Under the pieces are notes generated by a model. That model worked only from the letters and a program-made list of their open reading frames with translations. It was not told the DNA's origin and did no database searches. This document shows positions 48,967-60,903 of a stretch of 64,000 nt of DNA, in pieces. The translations under genes were made by a program, and so were the position numbers. The stretch's first letter is position 1, and each line of letters opens with the position of its first letter. The stretch spans positions 228,501 through 292,500 of the forward strand of contig WPIO01000208.1 in NCBI GenBank assembly GCA_009760855.2, written 5' to 3'. This DNA is from Cristatella mucedo (taxonomy: Eukaryota > Bryozoa > Phylactolaemata > Cristatellidae).

Positions 48967-49659
48967 CTCGTTCGAATTAGAGAAAGAAGATACGACTGTC
49001 TGTTGTGCATTGAAGTTGTGCACGCCCTGGTATGCATGTTATTTGTATATTCGCACTTTTTTGGTCCTAAGCTCAAAGACGCTGTAGATGAGCCTACGTG
49101 AGAAATATATTGTGAAATATATGTACCTGTACGAGCTAGCATCTCGGTCAAGAAGCTACCCCAGCAATATGTCTAGGCTGTATGCAAAGCAGTGAACATG
49201 CCTCTACCAAAAGCCCTCCAAAGAATTGTTCGAAAAATCGTGAAACTGTTTTGCAACAATATTTAGATGAGAATCGTCGCTAACTCCACAGCTGTATTTT
49301 AGGCATAATTAATATCGGCTCGAAAGTATAGCTTTCAAAAATCAGATTTACCTTGCATGTAAGCATTAGCTCACACTTGTGACATAAAGCGTAGGCAGTG
49401 GTCACTTGCAACGAAGCCTGAGTTAAGTTCTTTTTACTTTTTTGATATTTGATCCACAAAGACGCTTTGGTGCATATTACGTACATATTCATTTGCATAC
49501 GGATTCGGATTTTTGATTGAAATCGATGTGACTGAATATCACAGTGCAGCTTAATCATAAGTATGATAAACGAAGTGTAAACAGGCTCAATTATTAGGCA
49601 TGGCAGTGCATTTCACTTTGCTACCGTCACTTTATTTGCTTTGTCTATGTTTGCTGTCT

Positions 49660-49806
49660 TCCCTGAGCTTATACGTGCTGATAATGTGCATCTTATCACC
49701 CAACAACTCGGCATGCTTCCCTTGCAGCATATGTAGAGTGCCAAGGGATAGAGATTGGCTTCTCCAAAGCCGCCAAGCAAACGTTTTATTATTGTTATAA
49801 TTATTA
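49660..49806 (+). mobile_element. Diverged LINE 3' untranslated end and tail
   Basis: cgtgctgataatgtgcatct, then cttgcagcatatgtagagtg and gatagagattggcttctcc, ending in ttattattgttataattatt. Confidence 0.6.
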
Positions 49807-49809
49807 GCC

Positions 49810-51688
49810 TAGGATTGACTGCGAGTATTGATTGACATCTTCAAATTTGCTATGCTACTTTGATCAGTTAGCACTCTTTGAGGCTTACCATCTCCGCAAT
49901 AACCGGCCACACGACCCAATTCTCTCGCAATCTCGTGGCAATTCGAAAGAGTGAGGATTCTGGAGCCTTTCTGCCTGATGGAAAAGCTGCTTGACGCACG
50001 ATTCCGTAAGAGCCGAGCTGACCTGGTGACCTCAAGACTGCAACAGCTGTGGGACGGCCACTGCCAACGGATTATCTCATGACTAACTTGCTTGCTTGGC
50101 TTCGTCTGCCTGCGATCGCCAGTTCCGCCGACAGCAGCTTATGCTTTGAGTGCACTTTAGAAAACTCGGGGGGGGGTGAACCGAGTAGTCTCCGTGGCTG
50201 CATGTCGTTACGAACAGATGATGATGCCTCTTAAATTGCTCGTTTCTTTTGGGAACCACCTGTATTCTTTCATGTTCATATAATGTAAGTCTGCAACTCG
50301 ACCAAGCCACGGGGTGTAAGGAAGTGGGCGGTACGTTGGCGAGTTTTCTTAAATGAACTTTAAGCCGTATGCCTCCGTAGCCAGCAGACTGTATCCCGTA
50401 CTGCAAAGGGAAAGCGAGATCGTGTAGCCGAGTCGGTAGGGCAGTAGAGGAAGTGATCAGAACGACGGAAGTAGGAGCTCGTGACAACTGGAACGAAGGC
50501 GCCAGAGTCGGCGAAGTAGGGCTACGATGCCGTTGCATGAGTTGACTGCACTGCAATTTCACGAACAAAGCAATCGGCAACACCGCGTGTCATCATCACC
50601 AGACTTCGAGACGGTTCGCGAAAGCCGAGAAAGTTCCCTTCACTCGAGCATCGTGACGGACTGCCGTCGCGATGCTCGATGACTCATCGATGGGATGTTG
50701 ACTGCTCACTTTGTGCCAGCTCCGGAGAGTACCTGGTCGTTGCCGAGCGATCGAGCCTACGCTTACAGCCAGATGGCAGATCGCCGGGCATAGCTCGACG
50801 CTAAACTCACCGCATAGGAACGAGTCCTCTATTGGAAGTTTTGATGACATGCGTTCAACAGCGGCCATGACGTATGCCAACGGCTCTGTGGCCTAGGGCT
50901 CAATTCAGTTCCGATGCTCCGATTCCCCGACTCTCGAATCCTGACTGCCCGCCCATCTCAGGGCTGCGGCTTCCATGTCGCCTCTTCAAAAACAAGTATT
51001 GCATAGTCGCGATCAATAATCGTCCACCACAATCCGGCTGGCTTAGCTGGCGCCGACGTTTCGGTGGAGAACCTTTGGTGCACGTCACGGCCGCGGCTGA
51101 ACGCCAGTAGCAGCCCGCTGCTGTCGACTAGATTAGTCCACATCACGTACATGGACCTGACATTTTAAGGTCTGAGCGCCCACCCTTCGTCGCTGCCCCT
51201 TGTCTTGCTGCTGTCTGCATACGTGCACGCGCGCCAGCGTCTGTCGCTGGCCGTGATACAAGGTCGGAAGTTCAAGGTCGGAAGTTCAAGGTCGGAAGTC
51301 TGTCCAGACGCCTCAGGTATTCGTCGCGTGTCGGCTGAGACTCACACCGTAAAGAGCGGTGCGTTTGCAGCAGCCTTGCCATATTCTGACTTTGAAGCCG
51401 AGCTCTACGTTTATAGCGCATGGTAACCTGAAATCGCTCGCACCAATCCCTCCGGTCAGAGACCCAGAGATCAACGTATTCGTTCTTTCGATTCATTATT
51501 GATAAATGGGCAGATCGGGCTAATTCGACGCAGCGACGAGAACTGAGCAGAAGTCTGTACGTCTATGCTTATAGGCGATCTTACTAAAGTGATGCGAAAG
51601 CTTGAATTGCATGCCGAGGTTAAGTCGTACTCGTCAGCCTTAAAATGTATCTGTATCTCCGTCAGTAACTCCACAAAGTCATAAAGAC
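49810..51688. other. No recognised feature
   Basis: There is no domain. The 166-codon minus frame at 50083-50583 shows no recognisable motif. Confidence 0.4.
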
Positions 51689-51803
51689 CATGTGGGTGTT
51701 ACGCAGGAGAGTTGTGTATAGCGCACTCACAGCCTAAGCGGCTTTCGGTACGCATTCGGTAGCCAATAGACTTCGTCTCACGCAGCAAAGAGAAAGTGGG
51801 AAA
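51689..51803. repeat. Dispersed repeat E, copy 1
   Basis: Matches 55995-56105 (tagcgcactc, aagcggc, cggtacgcat.cggtag, ctcacgcagcaaagagaaa). The unit is about 110 bases; the family is unknown. Confidence 0.7.
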
Positions 51804-52588
51804 GCTGCTGGAAGGTGAGCGCGCGCGCGACGGTACGTCAAACGGAGCGAAAAATGTCGCGCAACTACTGACACTAACGCTACATAGCTGGGGCAGCGCT
51901 GTCGTCGGGCTGTCCAGTAGCCGCACGTGTACGGTTGTGTCGATGCGTACTTGTACTCTTCGAAAAGTAAGTAAACGCCTAACCAATCTCGAAACCAAGC
52001 TATGCTGAGCGTCTGGGAAGGAAATGCCGGCGAGTCCGAGAGGCTCCGCTGCTCGGCTCGGCCGTCGTCAGCCGAGCCGAGTGGGCGCGCGCATACAGCT
52101 TTCGATCGCTCGTGCGTCCTCGCTTCCCGCTAGTGCACGAGTGGCTCTCTCAATGAAAGAGTTTTTTAAAACGTGAAATACGCGAGCGAGCTCTCTTTTT
52201 TTATTTTCCCGAGCCACGATGGCTGGCGGGAATTGCGAATGCTGCGAATCTAGCGGGCTATTCTATTGTTAATTATTATGCGAATGAATTTTGAGAATTT
52301 TGTGCTGCATCTTTGTGTGCGCGCGCGCGGAGCGGCGCTTCGCCGAGCGACTTCGTTGCTCGAATCTCAGAATCTCAGCCGCGTAAGCTCGTACAGCTGG
52401 TAATTTGCATCGCATTGGATTCGTTCCCTGTCACCGCTGCTTTTACAAAGCTTTCACATTGGAAAAGCAGCGATTCGAGCGGAGCTTCGCGCGGGTCAGG
52501 CAACCAGGTGCAGCTGCCAGGCGACCGACAGACGTAGGTGCTGACCGCGGCACGTAGCGGCCACCGGCGTAACGGCGCCTGCCGCTCA

Positions 52589-52620
52589 GGTCGCTGGCGC
52601 AGCGCTCTGCGCCAGCGACC
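52589..52620. other. Perfect 14-bp inverted repeat (hairpin)
   Basis: ggtcgctggcgcag (52589-52602), loop cgct, then ctgcgccagcgacc (52607-52620). The arms are perfectly complementary and GC-rich, in a stretch with no other feature. It could be a structured RNA stem or a cruciform. Confidence 0.8.
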
Positions 52621-53425
52621 GGAAGAAGGAAGCCCCGTGGAAAAAGAAGGTAGTGGGAAGGCCGCAGTTGTCAGATGTGCGATTTACTACAAACGTCTCG
52701 TCTTCCCACTCAGGTATGGTTCGCACTGTACAGCTGTCTGGGCGATCGTCTGGTAAGAGTTTCTTCATCCAAGCGTAGTGCCCTTAACCTGCAGAGCTCT
52801 GCGTTTTCGCGGCGTGTTGCCGACGTTTCACGGTGCGTCAAAGAAAACATTTGCATTCTTGGGTTAAAGCTGTTAGTTGCTCTTTCATGAAATCACAGAG
52901 CATAGTTAGGTCAAGTTAAGAACTATTTCAAATTGCGGTATGGCTGTCGTCATTCGTCAGGTGCCACTTTAATGTCTCTTAAATTTATATTCAAAGCCTG
53001 CCGCTTTTAATTAATTTATTCATGAAGCATAATTGACTCATGACTGCTGACCCACCTGCTGCCTACTAGTGAGGCAAGAGGAAAGACATTTTCCGATCAA
53101 CTGAGGCTCCATTAAAAGGGCGAACAGCAGTGTCGTAACTTTAAGAATCCGTATGATAAAAATAAGTAGCTAGCTTAATATTATGAGGCTATCGTAACAA
53201 ATAAATGCTAATGATGAGGTGCTGATTACGTAAGCATCATGCAATGCACGTATAACATCAGAGAAAGAAGAAAATGTTTCTTTATAAAAAAATAGTCATT
53301 GCTTTGGTATCAAAGAAGAGAACATAATATAATATATTATAAAGTTAAGAATAAAGCATTTTCATCGCTTCCTCTGAGGACTAAATCTTGTTCAATGGAC
53401 TTTTACGTACATGTAGTCAGACAAG
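52621..53425. other. No recognised feature
   Basis: Mixed, then AT-rich DNA without a gene-like frame. Confidence 0.4.
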
Positions 53426-53429
53426 TCAG

Positions 53430-53522
53430 AGTGCTTCCTTTGCAGAAAATGTAAAGCGCGTATAAAGAGATTGGGTTCTCCGAGGGCGCTGTATAAAATG
53501 TATTATTATTATTATTATTAGC
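53430..53522 (+). mobile_element. LINE 3' tail only
   Basis: cctttgcagaaaatgtaaag, then gattgggttctccgagggcg and (ATT)n. Confidence 0.8.
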
Positions 53523-53696
53523 GTGTAATATTTGAGTGAATTTCCGTAATAGTTGCGTGTCCTTGTATAGCTTTAGTTTAACTTTGAATCCCTAAAAGTA
53601 GAGGTGGTGCCGGGATTTTATTCTAGGGGAGAAGACTAGCAAGATTTTCGCGTATGGGCGAAGCCCGCAAGGTGTGAAAAAAGTCATAATGCACAC

Positions 53697-55165
53697 TCAT
53701 AATAATAATAACAACAGTAATAATAATGCACTTGATAAAGCGCCCTCAGAGAACTCAATCTCTTCCTAGGCGCTTTACATCTGCTGCAAAGGGAAATGCA
53801 ATTGAATTGTGAGTAATATCATGCTTGATAAACAACATTAACAACGTGGTTAGGGGTGACATGCACCGGGTCTGAATGCAAATGTGGTTAGTGGCAGCAT
53901 GCACAGTGTCAGCACGCATAAGCACATGAAGGACGAATCACAGGGACCCACTAAATGCTGTCCTAAATAGGTCTGTCCTCAATAGGTATGTTTTTAAGTT
54001 CTTTTAAAATTTTATGTGGTCAAGTCAGGGGAAGTACTGACACAAGTCTGGAGGGAGTTCAAGGCTTTGGGAGATTACAAACTAAATGCACGGTCTCCAA
54101 AGGATTTGAGGTTTGTACGAGGTATTGATAGACTGTTAGATTCCGAAAAACGGGTGGTACGATGCTTGGCCTGGTTGGGGAGTAGATCTGAGAGATGGGC
54201 TGGAGCCAAAGAATGAAGTGACCTAAAAGTGAGCGACAAAACCTTGAAGTCAATGCCTTGCTTGACTGGTAGCGAGTGCAAGTCGGCGAGAAGTGGTGTG
54301 ATGTGGCAACTGCGACGCTCACAGCACACAAGCCTAGCTGCGGAGTCTAGCACGAGCTGCAATCGCCTGATTGCACATGCCGGTAGGCCCGTAAGCAGCA
54401 AGTTACAGAAGTCAATACGGGATGTCACGAATGCATTGACTAACTTAGACGTGGTATCCTTATCTAAACAAGCACGAATTTTAGCAATATTATGTAGCTG
54501 AAAATAGGCAGATTTGATTGTGGAGCTGATGTTGTCGTCTAACGAGAGGTCACTTTGGAACATGACCCCTAGATTTTGAGCTGATTCAAAAGGAGATGTG
54601 CTGGCAGAGCAAATTTTGAGCGTCAGCCTTTCCAATTTCTGAATCAGACTGGGTTTGCCCATAACTAGTAAGTTAGTTTTATCATCGTTTAGTTTTAGAA
54701 AATTGGCTGCCATCCATACGCGGATGTCATCAATACATGCAGCAACTGAGTTGAGAGAACTCGAGGTGCTCGAAGGCTGGGAGGGATTAAAGCAAAGGTA
54801 CAACTGAGTGTCATCCGCATGGAAGTGAAAGCTTAGATTGTGCTTGGCAATCGCATCAGCAAGAGGGAGAGTATAAACCGGGAAAAGAACCGGACCTAGC
54901 ACTGAACCCTGAGGTACCCCATATTTCAGAGGTACCACGGATGATCTTTGTCCATTCACTTCAATATTCTGGAGTCTTCCACAGAGATAGGACCTGAACC
55001 ATTGCAGAGCAGTGTCAGTGATACCCAGGCGAGATGAGAGGTGCTCTAGAAGAACTTTGCGATCGATAGTATCAAAAGCTGCCGAAAGATAGAGTAAAAC
55101 AAGCAAAGACTCTCTACCCATGTCTGCATTCCTAAGTAGGTCGTTGCATACCCTAAGCATGATGT
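53697..55165 (-). mobile_element. Best-preserved LINE copy, 5'-truncated
   Basis: Reads from the (TAA)n tail at 53697 through the 3' untranslated region and the ORF C terminus to the fingers of the reverse transcriptase. The family match stops at about 55165, a 5' truncation as expected for target-primed insertion. Confidence 0.9.
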
Positions 55166-55187
55166 TTATTCGGCACGAACTCGGCAC
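54075..55187 (-). pseudogene. LINE reverse transcriptase, 370-codon open frame
   Basis: Motif A (LSAAFDTIDRKVLLEHL), motif B (YGVPQGSVLGPVLF) and motif C with the catalytic A-D-D (FHADDTQLYLCF) are all intact. They are followed by the thumb (ESAQNLGVMFQSDLSLDDN) and the conserved C-terminal domain (FCNLLLTGLPACAIRRLQ, then ERRSCHITPLLADLHSLP). A stop at 54075-54077 (FGDRAFSL) replaces the usual SSYAPKAW continuation, which is present just downstream in another frame. The first residues before RVCNDLL are not LINE. There is no endonuclease part. Both the 5' truncation and the early stop make it inactive, but it is the youngest copy here. Confidence 0.9.
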
Positions 55188-55994
55188 TGGCTCATTAAGC
55201 GGAAGTGGGAAGGAATTTCGTCATTAATGTCTGTTCGGGAGCATCGGAATAGGGAGCGGTCTAGGCCGCTTGTCCCCTCCCCGTTATGGGCGGGGCGGGT
55301 AATAATAGCCCCGCCCCCTGAATCATTTGCTCCTCCACTGCTTAAAAGGCTTGGTTGCATTCAGCTACAGACTGCTTGACCTGAAATTGAAAATGTTGCT
55401 ACAGTGAGTAAAGCTTTGCAAGTCTCCTAAATTGTGGATCAATATTATTCGGGGTTTAGAGCTGGCACGAGTTCTGACAAAACTGGGTTTTTTTAATGTT
55501 TGCATTATTCGTTGATACACATTGATGGCAACCCAAACTTTACATTTGTCGTTTTCAAGCCCGAGGTTTCCAGGGGGCTATTTCCTTTTTAAAGGTTCCA
55601 CCACATGTTACAAGATTCTATTTATAATTTTCTATTTTATTCGTTTAATTTTACAGGGGCAACCTCTTTCGACTGGGGTAAAGGAATGCACCTTCGGTTC
55701 GGTAACTAAAGGCTCTAAAAGAAAGGCGTTACCGATGTCATCGATTACATTAGAAGAGGCTTTCGAGCGGTGCAGCGATTTGATGGTGTTACGAGCCCGG
55801 TGTAGCGACCTGCATGTCCGGACAGAACTAGGCCGCCAGCAAGCATATCGCTACGTGGCAGTGCTAGCGGCAGCATTCGTGCGGTAAACACCGACGAGTC
55901 TGATGAATCCTGCATCGCGGGCCTAGCGACTCGCGTACGTGCAGCACCGACGATACGATATGTTTCTCCGTCTGCAGCTGCGCGGAGCCACGGG
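55166..55994. other. No recognised gene
   Basis: A 121-codon frame (55522-55887) has no domain. A segment near 55811-55840 (cggacagaactaggccgcca) recurs in reverse at about 21480-21515, marking a small dispersed repeat. Confidence 0.4.
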
Positions 55995-56105
55995 GACTAT
56001 GCGTACAGTAAGCAGGAGAGAGCGTTGTACAGCGCACTCTAAGCGGCCGTCGGTACGCATGCGGTAGCGCGAAACCGAATTCATCTCACGCAGCAAAGAG
56101 AAATT
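55995..56105. repeat. Dispersed repeat E, copy 2
   Basis: Partner of 51689-51803. Similarity ends just before AT-rich DNA begins, so it marks the last host-like sequence before the Polinton-like relic. Confidence 0.7.
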
Positions 56106-56112
56106 GAGAAGC

Positions 56113-56281
56113 ATTTCTGAGTTTTTTCAAGATTCAGCTCAAATAGGTTGTATACTTCTGCCAAATTATATCTGACGAGTCCCGCGACAAAAGGTAAAGA
56201 TGTTCGATTTGCATCTTGCAGGCCAATAATTTTAATGAAGAGATTCGTATCATAATCTAGTTCAAAAACAGATTTATTCAC
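56113..56281 (-). pseudogene. Unknown frame at the left edge of the relic
   Basis: The minus-strand frame KSVFELDYDTNLFIKIIG, followed by SLPFVAGLVRYNLAEVYN, is protein-like in composition. Its last residues run into repeat E. Upstream (56282-56400) another frame (ITKVKEEFPSIIQPEPVEF) could be the same gene after a frameshift. The family is not recognised. Confidence 0.35.
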
Positions 56282-56876
56282 TAAAAGAAGTTGTAGATGT
56301 GTCCTCTGAAAATTCTACTGGCTCTGGCTGAATTATAGACGGGAATTCTTCTTTTACTTTTGTAATTGCTAATGTCGTCGTGCAAAAAATGAGGCTCAAG
56401 CTACATTCCTTCTTCAAAAACATTTTTAGTTAAAAGTGCTTCGCAAACATTCAGAGCAGCTATAATTACTGCATATCATGGTCTGTTTTAAGATTTTGCA
56501 TCGTAGAGAAATCAACGGCCAAAAATTAATTACCTCAAGGAACATCTAAAGAAAACTTGCTCAAGTGTAAAATATTCTATTCTTGCTCACGATTGGCCCC
56601 TAAAAGTCGCTGATTCTAATTTATTAGGCAAAATATTGAATGTGAGTACCACTGTATTCTAAAATATAATGAAAAGTCTGGTGCTTCATTGTTAAAGTCC
56701 ACAAAGAAACAAAAGAAATCGAAGGTAGGCACGTTAGTCGTTTACTTGTAAGGTACAAGTAATTGAAACTTTATATATTAATTAATAAGTTTAATGTTTT
56801 CTGCCGTACTTCTAAAACCGGTGGATCTCTATTTTATTGCCACGGATCTTTAGACCGCCATTTATCGTAAACATTA

Positions 56877-59085
56877 TTGACATATCATCTTGAAAGTTCC
56901 AATAGCCCAAACGGCCATCCCACAACTTACCAAACGCGCAAAAATAGGCTTCTTAAGTTCAATGATTTTGCAAGTTTCAAATCTTCTCCTTATGTTTTTT
57001 GTGCTGATTTTGAAAGTCTTTGTGCTGAAACTTGCCCAATCTGCTTTGAAGGTCTCAGTAATTTTTATTGCGGTGGGAAAGCAGAATTGTAACAAGTGAC
57101 AAAAGTAAATTTGGCACATGCTATGCTAGTAAGATTCCCGATGATAAAAAACATAATAAAAACTCTCCTGATACCCTGCAAGTTCCTTGCAGCGGCGTAT
57201 TTTTTATAGTTGACTGAAATGGAGAAGTTGTGCGTGAATTTCTTGATAGGTTGCCTGGTTGTGTATCTTTGTTATTAGAAGCGCTACTTAATGAATTTGA
57301 TATGTTTTAGAGACAATTATTCCAGAAATTCAAAAAATAAGGCCCGCCAAAATTTCTCATGACATGCGAAGAAGAATATAATTTAAGTAGCAGACAAGTG
57401 TTGGATGTGCTCCAAAGAGTTGATAATGAATACGACTGAGATCCCTGTCACTGAGTTAGAGATCACTGCCGTTTGTCAGGCAAATTTAGAGGAGCGGCCC
57501 ACAGAAGTTGCAATATTTCTGCAAGATTTGAAACAGGCACCTGAAAAATCCCTGTGGTCTTTCGTAACTTCAAAGGTTACGATTCGCATTTGGTGGTGAA
57601 AGCATTGTCCAAGTTTGATGTCATAGCCAAACCAATCGCGAACACAGTGTAAAGTGCATGATGCTTGCAGTAGATGATGATCTTGAGTTTAAGGATACTT
57701 TCAATTTCTTACCTCAGACTTTGGAGAAAATTGACTCTTCTTTATCAACAGATTTATTAGATTTCAAATTAACAAAAAGTATTCAGAAAAGTTATGATTT
57801 TTTTAAACCTGAAGTTATGCTGCCTACGTTAGTAAGAAAAGGAGTCTACCTTTACGAGTACATGGATTACAAATCTCGATCTAATGAGACGATGTTGCCA
57901 CCCATCAAAGCTTATCGCTCATTTGCAAGTATTTATGAGGACATTTCCGCAAAAGATTATGAATTCTTTAAAGAAGTTGAGAAGGAGCTTAAGCTAAAAT
58001 ACTTAGGGGCTTATCACGGCCATTATTTATTAGCTGATGTGACACAACTCGCCGATTGTTTCCAAACATTCAGAAATAGGCTAGGCTCTTTATTCAAACT
58101 TGATTCAGCTAATTATTTATCAGCTCCCATCTATGCTTGGTCGTGTGCTTTGTGCAATACAAGTGCCAATTGACAATTGCTTGGAGAGAATGACATGAAT
58201 CTTTACCACGATTTCAGATGATCTATTTGTGGTGGATTTTGCCAAGTAAGTAAAAGATTTGCAAGGACCAATAATCCAAGAGTTCCAGGTTGTAATAGTA
58301 TCAAACCAACAACAAATATTATGTATTCGGACGCCTGCAGTCTTTATCCTACTGTCATGAAATGGTATTTACTTGTCGGAAACGTTAAAGAAGATTTGGT
58401 TTTTCAATTGGAGCGCTGAAAGATTTATCAATTTGCCGGAAGATCCTCCACAAGGAATCTTTATGGAGGTTGATATTATATATCCGGATTATTTGCATGA
58501 TGATTTATTTAACCATAATTATTTTCCGCTCTTTCCGCTTACTCTGGACTCGTTGAGCCTTCCAGAATATTCCGCTTACCAAAAAGCTTTTGATCCGGGA
58601 CTATAAAAGCTTGCATGCAATTTTCTACCAAGGTGCACCTACATATTTAGAGAATGACAAATTTTCGTAGCTTATAGTAAAGAAAGGCCTGCGTACGACT
58701 TAGCTCCACCTGTGTGTTCACATTTGATCAGAAACAGTGGTCAAAGCCATTCATTGACATTTGCGCGGAAAATAAAATTGAGTATGAAAGGAAAAAAGAT
58801 GATATTTTTAGAAATCTTTATGCAGGACTTGTGTGCCAGATATTTGGCAAGACTTGCGAAGATATAGAGAGACGTGTACATGTTAGAATAGTTAACTCGG
58901 CAGCTGATTAAAGAAAAGAATGTATAACAAAATAATGAGAGTTCCTTACATGAAATCCTTCTGTTGTTTTGACCAAACACTTATAGCTTTTGAGAATGGA
59001 AAGAAAGGAACAAAATTAAATAAGCCTTTGTTCATTGGCGCATCCATTCTTGATTTATCTAAGCTTCACATGCAAATGGGTCAAC
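56877..59085 (+). pseudogene. Family-B DNA polymerase (Polinton/adintovirus type), broken
   Basis: Recognisable blocks in order over several frames: the ExoI motif D-x-E (CADFESL, about 56997-57020), a Zn/HNH-like block (VRDHCRLSGKFRGAAH, 57455 on), and the ExoII block (FRNFKGYDSHLVVKAL, about 57549). In ExoII the usual His before Asn is Arg. A 171-codon central frame follows (57658-58173), ending in the SAPIYAW block. Next come pol motif A, DACSLYPT (58330 on), a palm segment (PPQGIFMEVDIIYP), a FGKTCEDIERRVHVR block (58851 on) and PLFIGASILDLSKLHM (about 59025-59075). No motif C (D-T-D-S) was found after this point, so the C-terminal part of the palm and the thumb are missing. There are numerous stops and shifts. 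It would replicate the element by protein priming if intact. Confidence 0.85.
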
Positions 59086-59102
59086 GGGTCAAAGTTGTAT
59101 TC

Positions 59103-59391
59103 TGTTAAAGTTGTAAAGCAGCCGTTCCTAATTAAAGCTAAAGATGTTCCCAGCGCTGTTGCTAAAAAAGAGCAAGTAACGCATACCGAATGCATAGACT
59201 GCCTTAATATAGCTAATAAAATATTTTCTGAGCACAAAACAGAAGATATAGATACTGTGGCAGAATACGCGTTAAAGTTGAATCGAAGATTTCACAAGAT
59301 GCACCAGAGAGGGCGCAACGTTATTACTAAAGGACAAGAAAAGACAAGTCTGTCGGCATTGGACTCTAATCGATACTGGCTTAACTGCTGA
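59103..59391 (+). pseudogene. Unknown frame, Polinton-like region
   Basis: Open frame with ECIDCLNIANKIFSEHKTED, then DTVAEYALKLNRRFHKMHQR. After a shift near 59370 it appears to continue (LTAESTAMLTGTIESRKN). It sits where the polymerase C terminus would be expected but has no polymerase motif. The family is not recognised. Confidence 0.4.
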
Positions 59392-59501
59392 ATCCACAGC
59401 TATGCTTACGGGTACTATAGAATCAAGGAAAAATAAGGCTTCTGTGCCGAATGCAGTTTAAATTAAACTATTTGAAGAAAAAAATAACATAGTACAGAAA
59501 A

Positions 59502-59792
59502 ATGTCTAATATTCTGCAAGACGAGCCAGAATTTGGTTTGGTTTTCTCAACAATTGTAGAAAAATAAATCGCTGCTCAGCTTCCTGCCGAGCAAGTTTTA
59601 TCGGAAGAGCTAAAAGTTGATTCAGAATAAAATTCTGAGCAATATCCAGATTATGAGCCAAGCCTTGAACCAGAATCAGAAACAAATTACGAATCAGAGA
59701 TTAAATATGACTTCGACTCTGTTTTCGATCCAGAAATAGATTTAGAGTTAAGCAGCGAATCCGATACCGAAGAAATTGTAGAAGTTGATTAA
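59502..59792 (+). pseudogene. Acidic protein frame with two in-frame stops
   Basis: A 96-codon frame from ATG to TAA is interrupted by two TAA codons (59568-59570 and 59628-59630). It encodes an acidic, Glu/Asp/Ser-rich chain (SEQYPDYEPSLEPESE, then ELSSESDTEEIVEVD). A pronounced acidic C terminus suggests an interaction or packaging role, but no family is recognised. Confidence 0.4.
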
Positions 59793-59813
59793 CAAATTTA
59801 TTATTATATAGCA

Positions 59814-60029
59814 ATGGACATTCCAAGAATTTTAAGCTGTGACCAATCTAGAGAAATGGCTCTTAAAATTTGCAAACAAAAGCTAAAAGGCGCTGACCCA
59901 AGAATTATTAGACAATCACTCGACAAACTTATTAACGATCTTGAACTTTGTTATCTTGACTTTCTTTACGAATTCTGCAAAGCTTGCGATCAACTAATGG
60001 AAGTCGTGGCAAGAGTATTGCAATGCTGA
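59814..60029 (+). CDS. Small helical ORF of unknown function
   Basis: A 71-codon frame starts with ATG 21 bases after the acidic frame ends: MDIPRILSCDQSREMALKIC, then DPRIIRQSLDKLINDLELCY. It is predicted mostly helical with six Cys. It lies in the same direction as the polymerase. No match is recognised. It may be intact or a truncated piece. Confidence 0.35.
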   Translation: MDIPRILSCDQSREMALKICKQKLKGADPRIIRQSLDKLINDLELCYLDFLYEFCKACDQLMEVVARVLQC

Positions 60030-60126
60030 TAGAAGCACAAAATAAATCAAAGAAGCTAAAAACAAAATCATGTGTACAAATTATTGCTTCGATGTAATTT
60101 TGTTTTAATTTTTTTGTCTTTGTATA

Positions 60127-60366
60127 GGAAAATGTCTGGGAGCTACTCAAAATATCACTGATCCAAGTCTAGAAACAACAGAAACTGTTCTAAACGCATA
60201 TCTAGATTATCTTGTTAAATCTAGGATGACACCTTATGACGCCCAAACACTTGGTGCTGATATCTTAATTATAACAGACATTTCCGTAAAAAAATTAATT
60301 CTATCTCGAATGCAACACAGAAGCGAAGAAATAATTCTCAGCCGGAATTATTTAAGTTACTTCTGA
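60127..60366 (+). pseudogene. Unknown frame (79 codons, no clear start)
   Basis: Open frame with ATQNITDPSLETTETVLNAY, then DYLVKSRMTPYDAQTLGADI. It is protein-like, helical and has no recognised family. It lies between the small helical ORF and the next broken frame. Confidence 0.3.
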
Positions 60367-60399
60367 TCTCGAAGCTACTGTTAGAACCAAGTTGACAGC

Positions 60400-60693
60400 C
60401 TTCTTGATACTCCCGGCGAATTTTCAGGTTACAAAACATAGATCGCAAGACAACTACCAAGCGTCTCAACGGTTATCTCTGGTGTATCAGGAATGAATCC
60501 GGATATCTCTGGCATCGTTTAAGACGAATTCTACACCATTTTACCAAATATTTGCGATGGAACTAGCGCAAGACAAAAAGCTGCTATTGTAGCTGTTACA
60601 TCTGCTGCTGCTGCGCCTGCTTCATCCGCTGTACCTGCTTCGCATGATTATAAATATCTTTTTACTACAAATTCAGAATCTTTCCTAAGATAA
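60400..60693 (+). pseudogene. Unknown frame with Ala/Pro-rich linker, two stops
   Basis: A 97-codon frame with TAG and TAA inside: LLDTPGEFSGYKT, then QLPSVSTVISGVSGMNPDIS, then CDGTSARQKAAIVAVTSAAA and an Ala/Pro/Ser linker. It could be a structural protein of the element; not recognised. Confidence 0.3.
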
Positions 60694-60903
60694 TTCTTAT
60701 CAGAAATTTTTTACTACTGTTTCCAAAGCATCAACACTAATTCCAACGTTTAGCATCTTATTTTCTTCTAGGTCCAATGTTACCCGCATATCTAAGAATC
60801 TCCTTGTTAGCATTTTATCTTATTGCCATATAAACAGTAACGCTTATCTGCTTATTAGATAATGTTGGTCCTACTTTGAAAAATGCACTGTTTATTGTTT
60901 TTT

